In this document: positions 1-5,427 of the stretch, piece by piece
Position numbering within the stretch: position 1 is the stretch's first letter
Layout: the number at the start of each line of letters is the position of its first letter
Source of the DNA: Acidobacteriota bacterium
GTDB taxonomy: Bacteria > Acidobacteriota > Polarisedimenticolia > J045
DNA length: 7,900 bases
Direction: 5' to 3'
Assembly: GCA_020350085.1 (NCBI GenBank)
Contig: CP070706.1
Location: forward strand, 2,236,122-2,244,021
The notes under the pieces: generated by a model
Database searches by the model: none
What the model saw: only the letters and a program-made list of their open reading frames with translations
Told to the model about the DNA's origin: nothing
Program-made: the position numbers and the translations under genes

Positions 1-927
1 GACGATGGTCTCGACGGCTGCGTACGGGTCAATATCACGTCTCGCAAGCTGATCGACGAGCTTCCGCCACCCATCTGCGCCGATCCCCTGCTCAACCGTT
101 TGCTCCACCAGCCGCCGAGCGAGCAGATCACCGAGCCGGGCCTCGGCGCGGCGCCGCTGTCGCTCGAACCGCTGTTGGCCCGTCTCCGGTCGCGCCAGGT
201 GGGTCGTCACGGCCTCGACCAGCTCCCCTATTCCCTCGGCACGAGTGGCGACAGTCTTGAGGATGGGGGGATGTTCGTGGCGGTTTTCGGCCAGGCTCAG
301 CATCTGCCGCAGCTCGGACACGAGCCGATCGGCGCCCTGGCGATCGGCCTTGTTGATGACGAACAGGTCGGCGATCTCGAGGATGCCCGCTTTGATCGCC
401 TGAATGTCGTCGCCCATCCCCGGCACCAGCACGACGAGCACGGCATCGGCCAAGCTGGCCACCTCGATCTCATCCTGCCCGACACCGACCGTCTCGATCA
501 GAACCATGTCCCGGCCCGCAGCATCCATCAGATCGATCGCATCGCCCGTCGTCCGCGCCAGCCCGCCGAGGTGTCCGCGAGTCGCCAGCGAGCGGATGAA
601 AACACCCTCGTCGGCGGCGTGGCGCATCATCCTCACGCGATCGCCCAAGATCGCTCCACCGGAAAACGCGCTCGACGGATCGACGGCGACGACACCGACG
701 CTCATGCCCTGGGCGCGGAAGCTTTCGATCAGTCGATCGACGAGGCTGCTCTTGCCCGCGCCGGGAAAGCCGGTCACACCGACCGTCGTGGCGCGCCCGG
801 TATGAGCGTACACGCGGCGTAACAAGCCGGCCGCGCCCGCGCCGGACTCGACGAGCGTGATCGCGCGCGCGAGCGCTCGCGTCCGCCCCTCGAGCAGCCG
901 CTCGGCGAGCTGTTCTATCTCGCTCAC
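1..927 (-). CDS. meaB: MeaB/ArgK-family GTPase, methylmalonyl-CoA mutase chaperone (3' end cut by window edge)
   Basis: This gene encodes a G3E-family P-loop GTPase of the MeaB/ArgK (human MMAA) type. Such proteins load and protect the adenosylcobalamin cofactor of methylmalonyl-CoA mutase or a related mutase in the cytoplasm. From a GTG start at 927, 309 codons are visible. They show a Walker A motif GFPGAGKS (residues 53-60), a DPSS motif (83-86), the switch-region motif ETVGVGQ (145-151) and the guanine-specificity motif NKAD (192-195), followed by a helical C-terminal part. Family members are about 310-340 residues, so only a few codons are missing at the left edge. A Shine-Dalgarno-like GGTGAG (939-934) lies 6 bases before the GTG and overlaps the stop of the upstream acyl-CoA dehydrogenase frame, which suggests co-transcription and translational coupling. 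No mutase subunit is visible; one could lie beyond the left edge. Family assignment is firm; the partner mutase is inferred. Confidence 0.93.
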   Translation of the reverse strand, partial: MSEIEQLAERLLEGRTRALARAITLVESGAGAAGLLRRVYAHTGRATTVGVTGFPGAGKSSLVDRLIESFRAQGMSVGVVAVDPSSAFSGGAILGDRVRMMRHAADEGVFIRSLATRGHLGGLARTTGDAIDLMDAAGRDMVLIETVGVGQDEIEVASLADAVLVVLVPGMGDDIQAIKAGILEIADLFVINKADRQGADRLVSELRQMLSLAENRHEHPPILKTVATRAEGIGELVEAVTTHLARPETGQQRFERQRRRAEARLGDLLARRLVEQTVEQGIGADGWRKLVDQLARRDIDPYAAVETIV

Positions 928-942
928 CGTGGTCTCACCGTG
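923..942. repeat. Short direct repeat at the acyl-CoA dehydrogenase-meaB junction
   Basis: CTCACCGTG occurs at 923-931 and again at 934-942, offset by 11 bases. On the minus strand one copy contains the TGA stop of the dehydrogenase frame and the other contains the GTG start of meaB. It looks like a small tandem duplication at the gene junction, and it also creates the GGTGAG ribosome binding site used by meaB. No function beyond that is evident. Confidence 0.5.
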
Positions 943-1045
943 ACCGTGAGCCGCTCTGATCCAGTCGGCCGAGCAGCTGTAGCGCGACGACGAGTCGCTG
1001 AATCTCGGACGTGCCCTCCCCGATGGTCAGCAACTTGACGTCGCG
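935..1045 (-). pseudogene. C-terminal remainder of the acyl-CoA dehydrogenase, in the same frame past the TAG
   Basis: Directly after the TAG, the same frame stays open for 36 codons to a TGA at 937-935. It begins RDVKLLTIGEGTSEIQRL, the characteristic C-terminal helix of acyl-CoA dehydrogenases. The Glu of the GEGTSEIQ motif (residue 362 of the full 389-residue frame) matches the position of the catalytic base in medium- and short-chain family members. No frameshift is present, so a single base change at 1046 (TAG to TAC or TAT on the minus strand) would restore a full-length enzyme of normal family size. No start codon with a ribosome binding site is seen, so it is unlikely to be translated separately. 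The frame ends 7 bases before the meaB start. Confidence 0.85.
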
Positions 1046-2104
1046 CTAGTACTTCTCCACGGGGTAGTCCTTGACGAAGCCGTAGCCGCCGAAGACCTGC
1101 ACGGCTTGTTCCGCCACGCGCACCGCCACTTCGCTGGCGAACAGCTTGGCCATCGCCGAGGCGGTCGTGACCGGCTTGCCCTCGTCGGCGAGTGTCGCCG
1201 CTCGATACGTCAGCAGGCGTGCCGCCTCCGTCTCGGTCGCCATGTCCGCGATCTTGAACTGGATCGCCTGAAAGGCACCGATCGGGCGGTCGAACTGCTC
1301 GCGCTCTCGGGCGTAGTCGATGGCGTGCCCAAGCGCCCCCGCGGCCGTTCCGACCGAGAGCGCCGCGATCGATATGCGCCCGCCGTCGAGAACTTTCATC
1401 GCCTGCTTGAAGCCTTCTCCTTCCCTTCCGACCAGAGCATCAGCGGGCACGCGGCAGTTCTGCAACACGACTTCGGAGGTGTCCGAAGCGCGCATGCCGA
1501 GCTTGTCTTCGTGCTTGCCCACCGTCAGTCCCGGTGTGCCCTTGTCGATGACGAACGACGAGATGCCGTGATGCTTTTTCGACGCATCCGTGCTCGCGAA
1601 GACGACGACCACGTCTCCCACCGCGGCATGCGTCGTGAACGTCTTGCTGCCGTTGAGCACCCACTCGTCGCCGTCGCGGACGGCTGTCGTGCGCGTGCCG
1701 CCCGCATCGGAGCCGGCCGTCGGCTCGGTCAGGCCCCACGCGCCGATCCAGCGACCGGTGGCCAGCTGCGGCAAGTAGCGCTGCTTTTGCTGCTCGCTGC
1801 CAAACAGCAACATGTGGCCGGTACACAGGCTGTTGTGTGCCGCCACGCTCAGGCCGATGGCCGGACAGACCTTGGCGATCTCCTCGATCACGCCGACGTA
1901 CTCGACGTAGCCCAACCCGGCTCCGCCGTACGACTCGGGCACGAGCACGCCGAGAAATCCCAGCTCACCCGCCTGGCGCATCACGTCGACCGGGAAATGT
2001 GCGTCGCGATCCCATTCACGCACGTGCGGTCCGATCTCTTTTTGAGCAAACTCGGCGGCGGCCTGCCGGATCATTACTTGCTGATCGGTGAGTTCCATCT
2101 TCAC
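1046..2104 (-). CDS. Acyl-CoA dehydrogenase, stopped early by an in-frame TAG
   Basis: This is an FAD-dependent acyl-CoA dehydrogenase, which makes the alpha,beta double bond of an acyl-CoA and passes electrons to ETF. Read from the GTG at 2104 it gives 352 residues before TAG. It has the helical N-terminal domain, the first family signature in WGLTEPTAGSDAGG (about 123-136), the middle beta domain, the arginine motif in REREQFDRPIGAFQ, and most of the second signature (QVFGGYGFVKDYPVEKY, to residue 352). Family members usually have a second Tyr, then Arg-Asp, next; here that Tyr codon is TAG. Sequence after the stop continues the family pattern (see the next entry). The GTG is preferred because GGAGGA (2116-2111) lies 6 bases before it; the ATG two codons later (2098) is the alternative, 12 bases from the same site. 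Being beside meaB favours a short- or branched-chain substrate, but this is inference. As written, the product lacks its catalytic base and is probably inactive unless the stop is read through or is a sequencing error. Confidence 0.88.
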   Translation of the reverse strand: MKMELTDQQVMIRQAAAEFAQKEIGPHVREWDRDAHFPVDVMRQAGELGFLGVLVPESYGGAGLGYVEYVGVIEEIAKVCPAIGLSVAAHNSLCTGHMLLFGSEQQKQRYLPQLATGRWIGAWGLTEPTAGSDAGGTRTTAVRDGDEWVLNGSKTFTTHAAVGDVVVVFASTDASKKHHGISSFVIDKGTPGLTVGKHEDKLGMRASDTSEVVLQNCRVPADALVGREGEGFKQAMKVLDGGRISIAALSVGTAAGALGHAIDYAREREQFDRPIGAFQAIQFKIADMATETEAARLLTYRAATLADEGKPVTTASAMAKLFASEVAVRVAEQAVQVFGGYGFVKDYPVEKY

Positions 2105-2110
2105 GGGCTG

Positions 2111-2116
2111 TCCTCC
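2111..2116 (-). promoter_or_regulatory. Ribosome binding site that decides the acyl-CoA dehydrogenase start
   Basis: The minus strand reads GGAGGA here, a near-perfect match to the anti-Shine-Dalgarno sequence. It is 6 bases from the GTG at 2104 and 12 bases from the in-frame ATG at 2098. The spacing favours initiation at GTG, giving a protein two residues longer than one starting at the ATG. Confidence 0.6.
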
Positions 2117-2195
2117 CGCGGCGGCGCCTTGCCGGTCACAGCTCTCGCGCACCGGCGAGTCGGTCGCGAACGCGCCCTGCTTTTGCTCGGGAATG

Positions 2196-2231
2196 CCTCT
2201 GGTACCTTTCTGCTGCCAGCACCACCAGAGG
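2196..2231. repeat. Perfect 8-bp inverted repeat in the hemW/acyl-CoA dehydrogenase gap (possible operator or leader hairpin)
   Basis: CCTCTGGT (2196-2203) and ACCAGAGG (2224-2231) are perfect inverted copies separated by 20 bases. The spacer holds the smaller symmetric element TGCTGCCAGCA. The repeat lies in non-coding DNA about 90-130 bases upstream of the acyl-CoA dehydrogenase start and immediately downstream, in the direction of transcription, of a -10-like hexamer. It could be an operator for a dimeric repressor or an RNA hairpin in the 5' leader. No T-run follows the hairpin on the minus strand, so it does not look like an intrinsic terminator of hemW. The symmetry is seen directly; the function is inferred. 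Confidence 0.4.
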
Positions 2232-2234
2232 GGG

Positions 2235-2240
2235 ATCATA
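2235..2240 (-). promoter_or_regulatory. Possible -10 element for the acyl-CoA dehydrogenase-meaB transcript
   Basis: The minus strand reads TATGAT, close to the sigma-70 -10 consensus, in the gap between hemW and the dehydrogenase. The only -35-like hexamer upstream, TTGCCG (2267-2262), is 21 bases away, which is too far for a standard promoter. The inverted repeat arm at 2231-2224 begins just downstream. This is a weak call made on the hexamer and position only. Confidence 0.2.
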
Positions 2241-2339
2241 CCTCCCCAGCGGCGCCGGGACCGGCAAAGGCCGCCCCAGTCTCGCGAAGATAATGTCCCT
2301 GGCTTGGGAAGTAAGTACGCGCCCCGACGGGCGGACGTG

Positions 2340-3542
2340 TCACAGCAGATCGACGAACAGCTCGTCCGCGAGCAGCCGGCCGCGTTCGGCGAGTTTCGCG
2401 CGAACGCCGTCGAACTCGACGAGTCCGCGGCGAGCACCGGCCGCCAGCACGTCACGCCGCCTGTCGACAGGCCGCTGGCCATGCCGGCGCGAGACCTCCG
2501 CGAGATCGACCCCCCTGTCGAGCCGCAGCCCGAAGACGATCGCCTCGCCGGCTCGGCGGTCAGCGTCGTATGGCTCGAACATCCGATGTGCCCCGTGAGC
2601 TTCGCCGGCGGTACCCGAGTTGGCGGCGTCGGCTCTCTCGAGTCCGTGCCCCGTCGAGGTGACGTAGTCCGACAAGCGGCGCGGATTCGTCCAGCGGGCT
2701 CCGTCGACGTAGCTCGCTGCCGACATGCCGAATCCGGCATATCCCTGATCGAGCCAGTACTTGAGGTTGTGCCGGCTCTCGCTTCCCGCTCGGGCGAAGT
2801 TGGAGATTTCGTAGCGCGCCAGGCCCGCTTGACGGAGCGTCGCCACCGTGTGCTCGTACGTCAACGCCGCGAGGTCGGGATCCGGCGCGGGCAGCCTCCC
2901 CTTCTCGATCGCGCGGACGAGCGGCGTGCGACTCGTGGTCTCGAGCGCGTAGCACGACACGTGGTCGAGACCGAGCTCGGTGGCGCCCGCCAGCTCGGCT
3001 CGCCAGCTCTCCAGCGTCTGCCCGGGCCGGCCGAAGATCAGGTCCGCGCCGAGCGATTCCACAGCGGCCGCGCGCGCATACTCGACAGCCCGCACACCGA
3101 TCTCCACCGATCCGGGCCTGCCGAGCGCCTGGAGCCCTTCGTCTTCGAGCGCCTGCAGACCGATCGTGATCCGCGTCACTCCGGCGCCCAACCAGGCGTC
3201 GAGCTTTTCGGGGGTGACGTCTTCGGGATTGGCTTCGAGGCTGATCTCGGCTGCCGTCGTGACGTCGAACGCGTCGCGCACCGCACGGATCAGGCGCCGG
3301 CACTGCTGCGGATAGACGTGCGAGGGCGTGCCGCCGCCGAGGTAAATCGTGTCCACCGAGCGCGTGCCGAGCCGGCGGGAGGACGCTCGGATTTCCACCT
3401 CGAGCGCGTCGAAGTACTCGCCGATGCGTGCCGACCGTCCGGCGACGATGGCGAAGTCGCAGTAGGCGCAGCGCTGGGCGCAGAACGGCACGTGGAGATA
3501 GATCCCCAACAGCTCGTCGCGCGAGACCCGCTCTTTGTCCAT
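2340..3542 (-). CDS. hemW: HemW-like radical SAM protein (coproporphyrinogen III oxidase-like family)
   Basis: The 400-residue product belongs to the HemN/HemW radical SAM family. It has the [4Fe-4S] motif C21-AQR-C25-AY-C28 followed by DF, the GGGTPS motif (69-74), an EANPED segment (103-108) near the SAM site, and the family motifs YEISNFA (244-250) and HNLKYW (258-263). The short N-terminus and 400-residue length fit HemW, a proposed heme-binding chaperone, better than true HemN, which carries a longer N-terminal extension. The C-terminal part corresponds to the HemN C-terminal domain. The ATG at 3542 is chosen because it precedes the typical IYLHVPFCAQRCAYCDF start closely. An ATG at 3602 would add 20 residues without family character. 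No Shine-Dalgarno sequence precedes 3542. Distinguishing HemW from related radical SAM proteins by sequence is common but imperfect. It may be co-transcribed with the dehydrogenase downstream, though the 235-base gap argues for a separate promoter there. Confidence 0.9.
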   Translation of the reverse strand: MDKERVSRDELLGIYLHVPFCAQRCAYCDFAIVAGRSARIGEYFDALEVEIRASSRRLGTRSVDTIYLGGGTPSHVYPQQCRRLIRAVRDAFDVTTAAEISLEANPEDVTPEKLDAWLGAGVTRITIGLQALEDEGLQALGRPGSVEIGVRAVEYARAAAVESLGADLIFGRPGQTLESWRAELAGATELGLDHVSCYALETTSRTPLVRAIEKGRLPAPDPDLAALTYEHTVATLRQAGLARYEISNFARAGSESRHNLKYWLDQGYAGFGMSAASYVDGARWTNPRRLSDYVTSTGHGLERADAANSGTAGEAHGAHRMFEPYDADRRAGEAIVFGLRLDRGVDLAEVSRRHGQRPVDRRRDVLAAGARRGLVEFDGVRAKLAERGRLLADELFVDLL

Positions 3543-3548
3543 GCAGCG

Positions 3549-3554
3549 AGCATA
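3549..3554 (-). promoter_or_regulatory. Possible -10 element placing the hemW transcript start at its ATG (leaderless)
   Basis: The minus strand reads TATGCT exactly 6 bases before the hemW ATG, and no Shine-Dalgarno motif is present. That spacing would put the transcription start at or next to the A of the start codon. No good -35 is visible. A second -10-like hexamer, TATAGG (3597-3592), lies further upstream and is an alternative. Confidence 0.2.
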
Positions 3555-3656
3555 GCCCGCGCCGGCTCGTGGTCCTCGTGAGCTGCTGGTCCCTATATTC
3601 AACGATGTCCGTTCTTTTCTCGGGTATCGGGCATTGTCTGTGCTCAGCTGACCTCC

Positions 3657-3661
3657 GGAGG
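3657..3661 (+). promoter_or_regulatory. Shine-Dalgarno motif, distantly placed, before the chemotaxis transducer
   Basis: GGAGG sits 15 bases before the ATG at 3677, which is longer than the usual 5-10 bases. No alternative in-frame start lies closer. An in-frame ATG at 3605 lies upstream of this motif and would add 24 residues without membrane-protein character, so 3677 remains the best start. Confidence 0.4.
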
Positions 3662-3676
3662 CGACGACCGGCGCTC

Positions 3677-4939
3677 ATGAAGAAGAAGCTTGCCGCCTCG
3701 TTCATGCTGGTCGCCGCGGTCACGGGTTTTTCGGTACTGGCCACCCGTGAGCTCGAGCGCTGGCTGGGCGTTTGGGCGATCTTCTTCTCGGTCAGTGCGA
3801 TCGTGCTGATCGGTCAGCTGGCGGCCTCGTGGCTCTCGCACCGGCTCTCGGCACGGCTCGCAGCGCTCGCTCGCGCGGCGCGTGTCATCGCCGACGGCGA
3901 TCTGACGACCGCCGTCCCGCCTCCGCGCGAGGGGGCGCGAAGCGATGAGATCGACGATCTGACCCGCTCGTTTCAGCAGATGCGCGGCGCGTTGATCGGC
4001 GTCATCTCGGAGCTGAACGACACGGCCGCGCTGATCCACGATTCGGCACAGCGCCTGTCAGCGACCGCGCGCTCGTTGAGCAGCTTCACGGAGGGCCTGG
4101 CCGGCACCGCGGCTCGCTTGGCTCAGGGGGCGGAAACGACAGTGACCCGAATTCAAGAGGCCCACCGACTGACTCACGACGTCGCGTTGGGCGCGGAGAC
4201 GATCGGCCAGGGAGCCGGCACGGCGCTGGCGGCGACGCGTCAGAGCGGCGAGCAAGCGCGACGCGGCCGCGAGCTCGCACGCCGCGCCGACGAGGAACTC
4301 GAGCACATCTCGCGACAAGTCGACCGCACCGCCACTGCTGTAGAAGGGTTTCGCGAGCAGGCGCTGTCGATCAACAAAGCCGTCGATCTGATCGCGACCA
4401 TCGCGCAGCAGACACATCTCGTCGCTCTCAACGCCGCGCTCGAGGCCGCCCGTGCGGGAGAGCACGGTCAAGGCTTCGCCGTCGTCGCCGACGAGGTGCG
4501 ACGGCTTGCCGATCGCGGGGCGCGCCTCGCCGAACAGATTTCGGGTCTGTCGCTGCAGATCAACAGCGGCTCGGGACTCGTGATCGAGACCATGCGCGAG
4601 ACGACCGCGGCAGCATCACACGGCCGCGAGGTCGTCGCGGGGGCGAGCGATGCGCTGCGCGAGATCTCGGACCGCGTACTACAGCTCGTCGAACGCGTCG
4701 ACGAGATCGCCACTTTGTCTCATCAGCAAGGTGAAGCGATTCAGCGGCTCGTACCGGCGATTGGCGAGATTACGAGCATCGCCCAGGAGGGCGCGGCAGG
4801 CACCGAGGAGACGTCGCGGGCGACGCGCCAGCAGAACGAGTCGATGGAGGCGATGGCCCACGCGGCCGTCGAGCTGGCTGGGGCCTCTGAACGGCTACGC
4901 GAGATCTGCTCGATCTTCCGTCTCACGGGCATGAGATGA
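3677..4939 (+). CDS. Methyl-accepting chemotaxis protein with no periplasmic sensor domain
   Basis: This 420-residue transducer starts with a basic MKKK, then a membrane helix (about 5-22), a loop of only about nine residues (TRELERWLG), and a second membrane helix (about 32-52). A HAMP domain follows (about 53-105), then a long coiled coil with the conserved signalling hairpin at about 236-290. The hairpin contains IAQQTHLVALNAALEAARAGE and GFAVVADEVRRLAD, where most family members read QTNLLALNAA. Such proteins control an associated CheA kinase through CheW. With so little outside the membrane, it may sense membrane state, an intracellular cue, or a partner protein, which is inference. It ends LTGMR without a CheR-binding pentapeptide like NWETF. 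It heads the operon and its stop overlaps the CheW-like start in ATGA (4936-4939). The start at 3677 gives the expected basic N-terminus directly before the first helix. Confidence 0.92.
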   Translation: MKKKLAASFMLVAAVTGFSVLATRELERWLGVWAIFFSVSAIVLIGQLAASWLSHRLSARLAALARAARVIADGDLTTAVPPPREGARSDEIDDLTRSFQQMRGALIGVISELNDTAALIHDSAQRLSATARSLSSFTEGLAGTAARLAQGAETTVTRIQEAHRLTHDVALGAETIGQGAGTALAATRQSGEQARRGRELARRADEELEHISRQVDRTATAVEGFREQALSINKAVDLIATIAQQTHLVALNAALEAARAGEHGQGFAVVADEVRRLADRGARLAEQISGLSLQINSGSGLVIETMRETTAAASHGREVVAGASDALREISDRVLQLVERVDEIATLSHQQGEAIQRLVPAIGEITSIAQEGAAGTEETSRATRQQNESMEAMAHAAVELAGASERLREICSIFRLTGMR

Positions 4940-5427
4940 GCCGTCCACGTTCGCCCGCGTGCCGGCGCTGGTGTTGTCTGCGCGGGACCCGCGAGCGGCT
5001 GCGTCTGCCGATCGAGATCGTCGACCGGGTCGAGACGGTCGGCGTGCTGGCGCCGGTACCGCGGGCACCGAGAGGCCTCGTAGGAGTGGCTGAGATCCGT
5101 GGCCGCGCGGTGACCGTCTTGGATCCCCGCTGGTTGGCCGGCAGCTCGCCGCTCGAGCGCGAGCCCCCCCCCGCGCCTGACGTGCGAGATTCGCTGCTGA
5201 CGCTGGCACCCCCTTTCGAGCATCTGGCCCTGCTTTTGCCATCAGGTTGGACACAGCACGTCGAGACCGAGCCGTTCGCGGAGGAAACCGTCAGCGCCGC
5301 GTACGAGGCACCGGATGGCGCGCTGGATGCCAACCGTCTGATCGATCTTGTGGAGAGGTTGAGCGAACACGCGTGCGACGCCTGGACCCGGGTCGCGCCC
5401 GCTCGTCGTGTCGATGTCGAAGACTGA
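4936..5427 (+). CDS. cheW: CheW-like adaptor protein (divergent)
   Basis: This 163-residue product carries a CheW-like domain, which couples transducers to CheA. The clearest evidence is GLVGVAEIRGRAVTVLD (47-63), matching the family pattern of a Gly-Leu turn, the Arg-Gly-Arg of subdomain 1, and the following Val-hydrophobic-Asp. The N-terminal strands (RLRLPIEIVDRVETV) fit the family pattern of substrate-loop strands before it. The C-terminal DANRLIDLVERL resembles the closing helix. The middle (about 69-82) is a Pro/Glu-rich linker encoded partly by nine consecutive C at 5164-5172. The start is the ATG in the ATGA overlap with the transducer gene, with no strong Shine-Dalgarno, so translation is probably coupled. 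The gene's position between a transducer and cheA supports the call. The domain is divergent, and whether it works as a scaffold or in another role is not visible. Confidence 0.8.
   Translation: MSRPRSPACRRWCCLRGTRERLRLPIEIVDRVETVGVLAPVPRAPRGLVGVAEIRGRAVTVLDPRWLAGSSPLEREPPPAPDVRDSLLTLAPPFEHLALLLPSGWTQHVETEPFAEETVSAAYEAPDGALDANRLIDLVERLSEHACDAWTRVAPARRVDVED

Larger units (their letters stand above)
3543..3676. other. Divergent intergenic region between hemW and the chemosensory operon
   Basis: These 134 bases separate two divergently read genes and so should carry both promoters. The stretch around 3590-3640 is more AT-rich than its surroundings (for example CCCTATATTC at 3591-3600). On the plus strand a GGAGG lies at 3657-3661. 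No clear -35/-10 pair, sigma-54 or sigma-28 motif could be recognised for the plus-strand operon. Open frames across the region lack the third-position GC of the real genes. Confidence 0.5.

Noticed and set aside
100..822. Plus-strand open frame in the meaB region
   Set aside because: The minus strand has all GTPase motifs of MeaB in one frame over the same bases; the plus frame shows no domain.
1046..1048. TAG as a pyrrolysine codon
   Set aside because: Pyrrolysine is known mainly from methylamine methyltransferases and the position is a conserved tyrosine in this family; nothing in the window encodes pyrrolysine machinery.
2319..2332. CGCCC-CGAC-GGGCG hairpin just after the hemW stop as an intrinsic terminator
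   Set aside because: The stem is only five pairs and no T-run follows in the direction of hemW transcription.
2105..2740. Extension of the acyl-CoA dehydrogenase frame upstream of 2104
   Set aside because: The added residues have no family similarity and run into hemW; a strong ribosome binding site marks the start at 2104.
2088..3581. Long plus-strand open frame opposite hemW
   Set aside because: Its translation shows no family motif and is Arg/Ala/Pro-rich, as expected of antisense reading of GC-rich DNA. The minus strand carries complete HemW motifs throughout.
3605..3676. Upstream ATG at 3605 as the start of the chemotaxis transducer
   Set aside because: It would place 24 non-family residues before the basic start and first membrane helix, and no ribosome binding site precedes it.
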